Positions 1 through 8,240 of a DNA stretch of 64,000 nucleotides are shown here, piece after piece (position 1 is the first letter of the stretch; each line of letters begins with the position of its first letter). Origin of the DNA: Rhabditoides inermis (taxonomy: Eukaryota > Nematoda > Chromadorea > Rhabditida > Rhabditidae). Where the stretch lies: NCBI GenBank assembly GCA_963966185.1, contig CAWZYM010000406.1, positions 327,001-391,000 on the forward strand, written 5' to 3'. A program made the translations under genes and the position numbers. The notes beneath the pieces were generated by a model that was not told the DNA's origin, searched no databases, and was given only the letters and a program-made list of their open reading frames with translations.

Positions 1-3000
1 AGTGAACGATCAGAGAGTCGGAGAAAATTCATATCAGTAGCAGTGATCAATATATTCTTATTATTACTGATGTACTGATCGACTTTGACCGCGGAGGCGC
101 GCGGAGCGTGCCGGAGCGCTTCCTTTGTGCATACGAGAAAGTCAAAGATCAGAGAGTCGGAGAAAATTCATATCAGTATCAGTGATCAACAAATATTATT
201 ATAATTACTGATCTACTGATCGGCTTTGACCGCGGAGGCGCGCGGAGCGTGCCGGAGCGCTTTCCATGTGCATACGAGAAAGTGAACGATCAGAGAGTCG
301 GAGAAAATTCATATCAGTAGCAGTGATCAAGATATTCTTATTATTACTGATATACTGATATACTTTGACCGCGAAGGCGCGCGAAGCGTGCCGGAGCGCT
401 TTCTTTGTGCATACGAGAAAATGAACGATCAGAGAGTCGGAGAAAATTCATATCAGTAGCAGTGATAAATATATTCTTATTATTACTGATATACTGATCG
501 ACTTTGACCGCGGAGGCGCGCGGAGCGTGCCGGAGCGCTTTCTATGTGCATACGAGAAAATGAACGATCAGAGAGTCGAAGAAAATTCATATCAGTAGCA
601 GTGATCAATATATTCTTATTATTACTGATATACTGATCGACTTTGACCGCGGAGGCGCGCGGAGCGTGCCGGAGCGCTTTCTATGTGCATACGAGAAAAT
701 GAACGATCAGAGAGTCGGAGAAAATTCATATCAGTAGCAGTGATCAATATATTCTTATTATTACTGAAATACTGATATACTTTGACCGCGAAGGCGCGCG
801 AAGCGTGCCGGAGCGCTTTCTATGTGCATACGAGAAAGTGAACGATCAGAGAGTCGGAGAAAATTCATATCAGTAGCAGTGATCAATATATTCTTATTAT
901 TACTGATGTACTGATCAACTTTGACCGCGGAGGCGCGCGGAGCGTGCCGGAGCGCTTCCTTTGTGCATACGAGAAAGTGAAAGATCAGAGAGTCGAAGAA
1001 AATTCATATCAGTCTCAGTGATCAACATATATTATTATAATTACTGATCTACTGATCGGCTTTGACCGCGGAGGCGCGCGGAGCGTGCCGGAGCGCTTTC
1101 TATGTGCATACGAGAAGTGAACGATCAGAGAGTCGGAGAAAATTCATATCAGTAGCAGTGATCAATATATTCTTATTATTACTGATATACTGATCGACTT
1201 TGACCGCGGAGGCGCGCGGAGCGTGCCGGAGCGCTTTCTATGTGCATACGAGAAAATGAACGATCAGAGAGTCGGAGAAAATTCATATCAGTAGCAGTGA
1301 TCAATATATTCTTATTATTACTGATATACTGATATACTTTGACCGCGAAGACGCGCGAAGCGTGCCGGAGCGCTTTCTATGTGCATACGAGAAAGTGAAC
1401 GATCAGAGAGTCGGAGAAAATGCATATCAGTAGCAGTGATCAATATATTCTTATTATTACTGATGTACTGATCAACTTTGACCGCGGAGGCGCGCGGAGC
1501 GTGCCGGAGCGCTTCCTTTGTGCATACGAGAAAGTGAAAGATCAGAGAGTCGGAGAAAATTCATATCAGTCTCAGTGATCAACATATATTATTATAATTA
1601 CTGATCTACTGATCGGCTTTGACCGCGGAGGCGCGCGGAGCGTGCCGGAGCGCTTTCTATGTGCATACGAGAAGTGAACGATCAGAGAGTCGGAGAAAAT
1701 TCATATCAGTAGCAGTGATCAATATATTCTTATTATTACTGATATACTGATCGACTTTGACCGCGGAGGCGCGCGGAGCGGGCCGGAGCGCTTTCTATGT
1801 GCATACGAGAAAATGAACGATCAGAAGGTCGGAGAAAATTCATATCAGTAGCAGTGATCAATATATTCTTATTATTACTGATATACTGACCGACTTTGAC
1901 CGCGGAGGCGCGCGGAGCGTGCCGGAACGCTTTCTATGTGCATACGAGAAAATGAACGATCAGAGAGTCGGAGAAAATTCATATCAGTAGCAGTGATCAA
2001 TATATTCTTATTATTACTGATATACTGATATACTTTGACCGCGAAGGCGCGCGAAGCGTGCCGGAGCGCTTTCTATTTGCATACGAGAAAGTGAACGATC
2101 AGAGAGTCGAAGAAAATTCATATCAGTAGCAGTGATCAATATATTCTTATTATTACTGATATACTGATCGACTTTGACCGCGGAGGCGCGCGGAGCGTGC
2201 CGGAGCGCTTTCTATGTGCATACGAGAAAATGAACGATCAGAGAGTCGGAGAAAATTCATATCAGTAGCAGTGATCAATATATTCTTATTATTACTGATA
2301 TACTGATATACTTTGACCGCGAAGGCGCGCGAAGCGTGCCGGAGCGCTTTCTATGTGCATACAAGAAAGTGAACGATCAGAGAGTCGGAGAAAATTCATA
2401 TCAGTAGCAGTGATCAATATATTCTTATTATTACTGATGTACTGATCAACTTTGACCGCGGAGGCGCGCGGAGCGTGCCGGAGCGCTTCCTTTGTGCATA
2501 CGAGAAAGTGAAAGATCAGAGAGTCGGAGAAAATTCATATCAGTCTCAGTGATCAACATATATTATTATAATTACTGATCTACTGATCGGCTTTGACCGC
2601 GGAGGCGCGCGGAGCGTGCCGGAGCGCTTTCTATGTGCATACGAGAAGTGAACGATCAGAGAGTCGGAGAAAATGCATATCAGTAGCAGTGATCAATATA
2701 TTCTTATTATTACTGATATACTGATCGACTTTGACCGCGGAGGCGCGCGGAGCGTGCCGGAGCGCTTTCTATGTGCATACGAGAAAATGAACGATCAGAA
2801 GGTCGGAGAAAATTCATATCAGTAGCAGTGATCAATATATTCTTATTATTACTGATATACTGACCGACTTTGACCGCGGAGGCGCGCGGAGCGTGCCGGA
2901 ACGCTTTCTATGTGCATACGAGAAAATGAACGATCAGAGAGTCGGAGAAATTTCATATCAGTAGCAGTGATCAATATATTCTTATTATTACTGATATACT

Positions 3001-3159
3001 GATATACTTTGACCGCGGAGGCGCTCACAAAAGAGTAAAAGATAAGAAAGTAGGAGAGAATGCATATCAGTATCAGTGATCGATACATATTATTATTATA
3101 ACTGATCTACTGATCGGCTTCTACCGCGGAACGTGCCGAAGTTCCTTTCATGCGCATAG
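1..3159 (+). repeat. Satellite A array (about 139 bp monomers), cut by the left window edge
   Basis: About 22 head-to-tail monomers; the word TTTGACCGCGG recurs at 84, 225, 364 and 503, giving spacings of 139-141. Each monomer has a GC-rich core (GCGGAGGCGCGCG, a short loop, then GCCGGAGCGC), a middle part (GTGCATACGAGAAAGTGAAC, GATCAGAGAGTCGGAG) and an AT-rich end (TCAATATATTCTTATTATTA, then ACTGAT repeated). Variant monomers with TGATGTACTGATCAAC recur at about 901, 1459 and 2432 (558 and 973 bp apart, i.e. 4 and 7 monomers), so higher-order structure is present. The last monomer (about 3110-3159) is degenerate and resembles the one before the L module near 33960-34012. No coding content. 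Confidence 0.95.
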
Positions 3160-3409
3160 TAATTTTAATATCTGTAGAAAAGCAGTCAAGCAGATACTAT
3201 CAACCAGATAGACTGTGACACTTTCTAATTGTTTAAATTACTGAAAATAAAAAAATAAGGTAATAAATAAAGATCAGTCATCTACTGGAAGACTGACAAC
3301 AGCACTTCTAGCACAGCTCCTAATTGCACTTCCAGAGCACATATCAAGTCAATCTATATATCAATCGATAGATAATTTTCTCCTCTATTTTATACTTATA
3401 TTTCTAGCG
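3160..3409 (+). repeat. L module, type I, truncated inside its terminal palindrome
   Basis: The L module is a non-coding segment found nine times in the window, usually before a palindrome and the R module. This copy carries the type I words CTGTAGAAAAGCAG, GATCAGTCATCTACTG, CTTCCAGAGCACATATCAAG and CAATCGATAGATAATTTTC. It stops at CTAGCG (3404-3409), halfway into the palindrome, and passes straight into satellite A (ATCAATATATT). No R module follows. Confidence 0.85.
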
Positions 3410-3682
3410 ATCAATATATTATGATCAATATATTATTATTGTTACTGATCTACTGATAGACTTTGACCGCGGAGGCGCGCGGAGCGTGCCGGAGCGCTTT
3501 CTATGTGCATACGAAAAAGTAAAATATCAGAGAGTCGGAGAAAATTCATATCAGTAGCAGTGATCAATATATTATTATTGTTACTGATCTACTGATAGAC
3601 TTTGACCGCGGAGGCGCGCGAAGCGTGCCGGAGCGCTTTCTATGACAGTAGAGATTTTATAATATTAGATCCGTGATAACTA
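3410..3682 (+). repeat. Two satellite A monomers plus a satellite B fragment
   Basis: A monomers with cores at about 3464 and 3606 are followed by a short B piece (GTAGAGATTTTATAATATTA, then GATCCGTGATAACTA) that ends where the LINE fragment begins. This is an A-to-B switch just after the GC-rich core. Confidence 0.85.
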
Positions 3683-4070
3683 CAATTTTTATGCAATTAT
3701 TCCATCTCGTACTCGTGGCTCTCATGAATTTAGAATTGTTCCATCATTTGATCACACAGGCCGTACCAGCACTTTTTTAAGCAGAACCTTCGCAATATGG
3801 AATGCGCTTTCTCGTGACCTAATCTCCATCAATGATCCCTCTATCTTCAAATCACAACTCTCTACATTAGATCTCATGCCACCTAGCAAATTGCGCAACC
3901 TATAGAGAGCTCTCCCCCCACTTCCTTTTCCATGTAATACTATGTGATTATGTTCGTGTTCAATATCATTGAAACCCCGTTTATACCTGCCGTTTGTATT
4001 GCTCACTTTTGTTTATAATTGCGTTTTTTTCCATGTTATCGGTAATAAACCTATCTAAACCTATCTATGT
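3683..4070 (+). mobile_element. 5'-truncated LINE 3' end inserted in satellite B
   Basis: The segment interrupts a B monomer between GTGATAACTA and GTCAACCAGC. It holds a 73-codon ORF2 C-terminus (3684-3905), about 130 bp of 3' UTR with an AATAAA (around 4033), and a tail in which the 10-mer TAAACCTATC is repeated. Short tandem 3' tails without poly(A) are known from CR1/L2-type LINEs. The six bases ATCATT expected in the B monomer are missing at the junction. Confidence 0.75.
3684..3905 (+). pseudogene. LINE ORF2 C-terminal remnant
   Basis: An open frame without its own start runs into TAG at 3903-3905. It contains SRTRGSHEFRIVPSFDHTGR, then FLSRTFAIWNALSRDL and FKSQLSTL. This matches the usual end of CR1/L2/Jockey-superfamily ORF2 proteins (R-T-R, a proline-containing strand, a W-N pair, then F-K-x-x-L). 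It lacks endonuclease and reverse transcriptase and cannot be functional. It differs in sequence from the C-terminus of the intact LINE at 43811-46609, so it is probably another family. An antisense reading frame over this region is a shadow. Confidence 0.75.
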
Positions 4071-4718
4071 GTCAACCAGCTACTGATAGAATTTGACCGC
4101 TGAGGCGCGCGGAGCGGCTGTCTGTGATCAAAGGCGAGAGTAGAGATTTTATAATATCAGATCCGTGATAACTAATCATTGTCAACCAGCTACTGATAGA
4201 GTTTGACAGCTGAGGCGCGCGGAGCGGCTGTCTGTGATCAAAGGCGAGAGTAGAGATTTTATAATATTAGATCCGTGATAACTAATCATTGTCAACCAGC
4301 TACTGATAGAATTTGACCGCTGAGGCGCGCGGAGCGGCTGTCTGTGATCAAAGGCGACAGTAGAGATTTTATAATATTAGATCCGTGATAACTAATCATT
4401 GTCAACCAGCTACTGATAGATTTTGACCGCGGAGGCGCGCGGAGCGGCTATCTATGATCGTAGGCGAGAGTAGAGATTTTATAATATTAGATCCGTGAAA
4501 ACTAATCATTGTCAACCAGCTACTGATAGAATTTGACCGCGGAGGCGCGCGGAGCGGCTATCTATGATCGTAGGCGAGAGTAGAGATTTTATAATATTAG
4601 ATCCGTGATAACTAATTATTGTCAACCAGCTACTGATAGATTTTGACCGCTGAGGCGCGCGGACCGGCTGTCTATGATCATAGGCGAGAGTAGAGATTTT
4701 ATATTATTAGATCCGTGA
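4071..4718 (+). repeat. Satellite B array (about 110 bp monomers)
   Basis: About six monomers beginning GTCAACCAGCTACTGATAGA, followed by TTTGACCGCTGAGGCGCGCG, GAGCGGCTGTCTGTGATC, AGGCGAGAGTAGAGATTTTA and GATCCGTGATAACTAATC. The last monomer is broken after GATCCGTGA by the Helitron-like insertion and resumes at 7195. Confidence 0.93.
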
Positions 4719-4728
4719 CTAGCGCTCC

Positions 4729-4746
4729 GGCGCGCTGTCGCGCGCC
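4729..4746 (-). other. Helitron 3' terminal hairpin
   Basis: Seven perfect GC pairs around a 4-base loop, six bases from the terminal CTAG (minus strand). It is the same word set as the GC-rich core of satellite A: GCGGAGGCGCGCG before the loop and GCCGGAGCGC after it. Confidence 0.8.
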
Positions 4747-5095
4747 TCCGCACTAGGTATACATAAATAGAGAAATAGAAAAAAGTTCACTTTGAAAAAA
4801 AATATCCCTGATTACTCTCTATTGATTCTTGCGGAGTGATATCATTATTAAGGTCTACACATGTCTTACTATTTCACGTGTATTCTCTCTTCCACTCTAT
4901 AAAAATATCTCTCTTTCTCCTTTTTTTTACTAATTTACACACTCTCTGTTTTCCTCTCTCTCTCTGCAGTGACAACGACGTTCTATAAAAACAGTACTTT
5001 GCTCTTTTCTGTATACTGGTTACGTCTCTGCTGCGATGACAGCAACTTTCTAGAGAAAGTACCAGTAATGTTATCTCTTTTGTCTACTCTCCTTC

Positions 5096-5102
5096 CTTCT
5101 CT

Positions 5103-5151
<49 letters not shown>
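5096..5151 (+). repeat. (CT)n microsatellite
   Basis: Nearly pure CT run inside the Helitron-like element. Overlapping frames of poly-Ser/Leu (plus) and poly-Arg/Glu (minus) are artefacts. Confidence 0.95.
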
Positions 5152-5153
<2 letters not shown>

Positions 5154-5162
5154 GTCTACTTT

Positions 5163-5545
5163 CACGTCTCTGCTGCTTTGACAACAATTTTCTAGAGACA
5201 GTAGTTTGCTCTCTTCTGTCTACTGTCACCTCCCGTCTACTCTTCCTCTTCTACTTTCACGTCTCTGCTGCTTTGACAACAATTTTCTAGAGACAGTAGT
5301 TTGCTCTCCTCTGTCTACTGTCACCTCCAGTCTACTCTTCCTCTTCTACTTTCACGTCTCTGCTGCTTTGACAACAATTTTCTAGAGACAGTAGTTTGCT
5401 CTCTTCTGTCTACTGTCACCTCCCGTCTACTCTTCCTCTTCTACTTTCACGTCTCTGCTGCTTTGACAACAATTTTCTAGAGACAGTAGTTTGCTCTCTT
5501 CTGTCTACTGTCACCTCCAGTCTACTCTTCTACTCTCACGTCTGC
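5163..5545 (+). repeat. 95 bp minisatellite, four copies
   Basis: CACGTCTCTGCTGCTTTGAC recurs at 5163, 5258, 5353 and 5448 (exactly 95 bp each). Each unit also has TTTCTAGAGACAGTAGTTTG and a CT-rich end with TCTGTCTACTGTCACCTCC. A further copy starts at 5658 after a CT array. The units lie inside the Helitron-like element. Confidence 0.9.
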
Positions 5546-5605
5546 AGTTGCCACTGCAGTAGTCACTGCGTCTTTCGAAAGACAGTTATGTCTACTCTTC
5601 CTTCT

Positions 5606-5607
5606 CT

Positions 5608-5645
<38 letters not shown>
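5606..5645 (+). repeat. (CT)n microsatellite
   Basis: CT run splitting the minisatellite; the 95 bp unit resumes at 5658 (TTTCACGTCTCTGC). Confidence 0.9.
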
Positions 5646-5648
<3 letters not shown>

Positions 5649-5812
5649 GTCTACTTTCACGTCTCTGCTGCTTTGACAACAATTTGCTAGAGACAGTAGT
5701 TTGCTCTCTTCTGTCTACTGTCACCTCCCGTCTACTCTTCTACTCTCACGTCTGCAGTTGCCACTGCGACTTTCGAGAGACAGTTATGTCTACTCTCCCT
5801 CATCTCTCCTTC

Positions 5813-5817
<5 letters not shown>

Positions 5818-5852
<35 letters not shown>
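5818..5852 (+). repeat. (CT)n microsatellite
   Basis: CT run, followed by a degenerate minisatellite-like stretch (GTCTACTGTCTCTGCTGC near 5932-5950). Confidence 0.9.
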
Positions 5853-5854
<2 letters not shown>

Positions 5855-5879
5855 ATTTCGTAAACTTTCACTTATCCGC

Positions 5880-7140
5880 TGCGGAGACAACAACTTTCAC
5901 AACTTTCTAGAGACAATGATATACTCTCTTCTGTCTACTGTCTCTGCTGCGGTGAAAACTATTTTTTATACGAAAAGTACCACTGTTTTCTGTCTACTCT
6001 TCCTACTGTCTACTCATTCACGTTCTAAAAAACATATTTCGACCGCCTGTGCTTGCCAAATGACATGTAAGGTGAAATCGATGATCACCTCACCTCACTT
6101 CCACTCGTCACTGTACTGCATCAAAACGCGGAATTTCAGACTGAATATGTACAAGTAATGAACTCAAAAACCTAGTTTCAACTAACAAAAAATAAAACAG
6201 TTCATAGTTCTATATTACGTCTACCATGACTTCGAGAAGACACAGCTGAAAGAAAATCAGCCGGCTGGCGCGCCCTAACACGTTGTGCGCACGTGTGATG
6301 GCATTTGAAAGAGTTTGAAGTTGATTTGATCCTTACAAAGCGTTTTCTAATGACTGAACTCGTCATTAAACACTTTCCTTGTCTTTTCTAACCTTCAACT
6401 GTTCATTTCGTCGAAGTTATTCGTCGAAGCCCGAAATTTTGACTCTTTGCAACATAATCAATCCATTACTGTTTTATTTACACGTGTAACTATCAAAAAA
6501 AGATATCACTGTGTGGATATGAGTCAGTACTTGCGAATGCCAACTATTCTATATCGATGTGTTGACCTTGCGGCTGGTAGCGAGCAAGCCGGTGTGCGCG
6601 ACCCCAGCAAGTAACGCGCGTTCAAAATATGTCTAATACGGTATGAAGACGAAGTCCGATCGATCTCAAATTTTTACAGAAGGGCTTTTTTGCCCATAAA
6701 AGCTTAAGTTTACAAATTGGACCCTCTATCTCGTCTGTACGAAAAGTCGATCATATTTCCCATATTTGGTGACTTTTCAAAAAAGGAAACCAGTTTTTAT
6801 AATCTTTTGTACGTAATCTATCTTCTGTTCAATTTTTATAGAAATCGAAGATCATGAATTTTGGGTGCATTTTGGGTACATTCGCCTATTTGGGCATGAA
6901 GATGAGGTCACAGGCAGCTGGTATCGCGGCTATCGATTTTTTCTAGGTCGATTCACCTACCCTCCAAGTTTGGTTCTAATTGAAGTATTTTGAAATTTTT
7001 CTCCATAGTTAAGAGATTAGGTGATAACTATGATCAGAAGATCGCTATTGACGAGATATTTGGAATTTTGCGTACTCGGGTTTTGAAGAAACTTTCTAGA
7101 AGAAATCAGTAAACAGGGTCAACTTTGAAAAGAGATATCT
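5880..7140. other. Unrecognised non-coding interior of the Helitron-like element
   Basis: About 1.26 kb with no tandem period and no long ORF. At its right side, GGAAGGACGGACAGACAGAC (7146-7165) resembles on the minus strand the GTCTGTC...GTCC stretch near the start of the R modules. No coding, tRNA or promoter signal could be supported. Confidence 0.6.
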
Positions 7141-7194
7141 CTCCGGAAGGACGGACAGACAGACACCATAGTAAATATTAGTCTAAAGGGGGGA

Positions 7195-7288
7195 AAACTA
7201 ATCATTGTCAACCAGCTACTGATAGAATTTGACCGCGGAGGCGCGCGGAGCGGCTATCTATGATCGTAGGCGAGAGTAGAGATTTTAT
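7195..7288 (+). repeat. Remainder of the interrupted satellite B monomer
   Basis: Continues the monomer broken at 4718 and runs to GTAGAGATTTTAT, where the sequence switches to satellite A (GACGAGAAAGTGAAAGATC). The same B-to-A switch word recurs at about 16833, 19700, 29620 and 36600. Confidence 0.85.
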
Positions 7289-7566
7289 GACGAGAAAGTG
7301 AAAGATCAGAGAGTAGAAGAAAATGCATGTCTGTATCAGTGATCAATGTATTATTATAATTACTGATCTACTGATCGGCTTTGACCGCGGAGGCGCGCGA
7401 AGCGTGCCGGAGCGCCCTCTATGTGCATACGAAAGAGTAAAATATCAGAGAGTAGGAGAGAATGCATATCAGTATCAGTGATCAATGTTTTATCATAATT
7501 ACTGATCTACTGATCGGCTTTGACCGCGGAGGCGCGCGAAGCGTGCCGGAGCGCCTTCTAGAGCAA

Positions 7567-7568
<2 letters not shown>

Positions 7569-7604
<36 letters not shown>
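7569..7604 (+). repeat. (GA)n microsatellite
   Basis: Pure GA run just 3' of a satellite core. The same placement is seen at 12648, 19988 and 29757. Confidence 0.95.
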
Positions 7605-7608
<4 letters not shown>

Positions 7609-7692
7609 CGGAGAAACGAAAAGTGTAGTTTACTTATAACATATTTATCACTCATATGCCGATAGTCTTCGGCTGCATCTCGGAGCGCGAGA
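7605..7692 (+). repeat. G segment (GA-linked repeat), copy 1
   Basis: A segment of about 90 bp that follows every (GA)n run: GGAGAAACG, then TTATCACTCATAT, CCGATAGTCTTCGGCTGCAT and CTCGGAGCG. Four copies occur in the window. Function unknown; the end resembles a satellite core fragment. Confidence 0.75.
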
Positions 7693-7970
7693 ATCAAAAA
7701 CTATCAACAAGCTACTCAGAGAGTCGGAGAAAATGCATATCAGTATCAGTGATCAATGTCTTATTATAATTACTGATATACTGATCGGCTTTGACCGCGG
7801 AGGCGCGCGAAGCGTGCCGGAGCGCCCACCATGTGCATACGAGAGAGTAAAATATCAGAGAGTAGGAGAAAATGCATATCAGTATCAGTGATCATTTTAT
7901 TATTATTGTTATTCCTGAAATACTGATAGGCTATGACCGCGAAGCGTGCCGGAGCGCCTTCTATGAGCAT

Positions 7971-8240
7971 AGAAAATATAACATCTGTAGAAAAGCAGTC
8001 AAGCAGATACTATCAACCAGATAGACTGTGACACTTTCTAATTATTTAAAAATACTGAAAACAAAAAAATATAAGGAAATAAATAAAGATCAGTCATCTA
8101 CTGAAAGACTGACAACAGCACTTCTAGCACAGCTCCTAATAGCACTTCCAGAGCACATATCAAGTCAATCTATATATCAATCGATAGATAATTTTCTCCT
8201 CTATTTAATACCTATATTTCTAGCGCGCGAAGCGCGCTAG
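7971..8240 (+). repeat. L module, type I, complete
   Basis: Type I L module (CTGTAGAAAAGCAGTCAAGC, GACAACAGCACTTCTAGCAC, CAATCGATAGATAATTTTC), ending in a perfect 9 bp-stem palindrome with loop GAA (8220-8240) whose last four bases are CTAG. The next base starts the R module (TC). In all complete copies the L end and the R start are directly adjacent. Confidence 0.88.
8220..8240. other. Terminal palindrome and L|R junction
   Basis: CTAGCGCGC, loop GAA, GCGCGCTAG: nine perfect pairs. It resembles the 3' hairpin of Helitrons, although CTAG here is part of the stem. The same palindrome is at 13105-13125, 18070-18090, 20382-20402, 23935-23955 and 34266-34286, and altered at 27788-27808. Confidence 0.85.

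Larger units (their letters stand above)
4719..7194 (-). mobile_element. Non-autonomous Helitron-like element
   Basis: This 2476 bp segment splits a B monomer exactly: GATCCGTGA on the left, AACTAATCATTG on the right. Read on the minus strand it starts TCCCCCCTTTAGAC and ends with a perfect 7 bp hairpin (GGCGCGC, loop, GCGCGCC; 4729-4746), six bases GGAGCG, and CTAG, followed by T. TC at the 5' end, a hairpin a few bases before CTRR, an A|T target and no target duplication are Helitron hallmarks. One flank base (7195) is A where the unbroken monomer has T. The interior contains CT arrays, a 95 bp minisatellite and about 1.2 kb of unrecognised sequence; no Rep/helicase ORF, so it would depend on an autonomous partner. 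Confidence 0.72.
7289..7970 (+). repeat. Satellite A monomers with an embedded (GA)n run
   Basis: Monomers with cores near 7390, 7525, 7800 and 7940. A (GA)n run at 7569-7604 begins directly after GCCGGAGCGCCTTCTAGAGC and leads into the G segment. Confidence 0.9.

Noticed and set aside
1..3159. Regularly spaced direct repeats that might suggest a CRISPR array
   Set aside because: The whole 139 bp monomer repeats with no unique spacers, repeats are far too long and variable, and the DNA is clearly eukaryotic satellite.
3752..4006. 84-codon minus-strand ORF
   Set aside because: It is antisense to the LINE ORF2 remnant, whose plus-strand frame has family-typical motifs.
3992..4070. Telomere-like TAAACC/CTATC repeats at the LINE fragment end
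   Set aside because: Only two imperfect 10 bp units directly after a LINE 3' UTR; better explained as a LINE tail.
4969..5910. Ser/Leu-rich and Arg/Glu-rich ORFs, likewise near 7.5, 12.6, 14.0, 19.9, 21.3, 28.7, 30.3 and 35.1 kb
   Set aside because: Translations of CT/GA microsatellites without any other protein feature.
5916..6158. 80-codon ORF inside the Helitron-like element
   Set aside because: It starts in degenerate minisatellite, has no recognisable motif, and lies on the strand opposite to the element's orientation.
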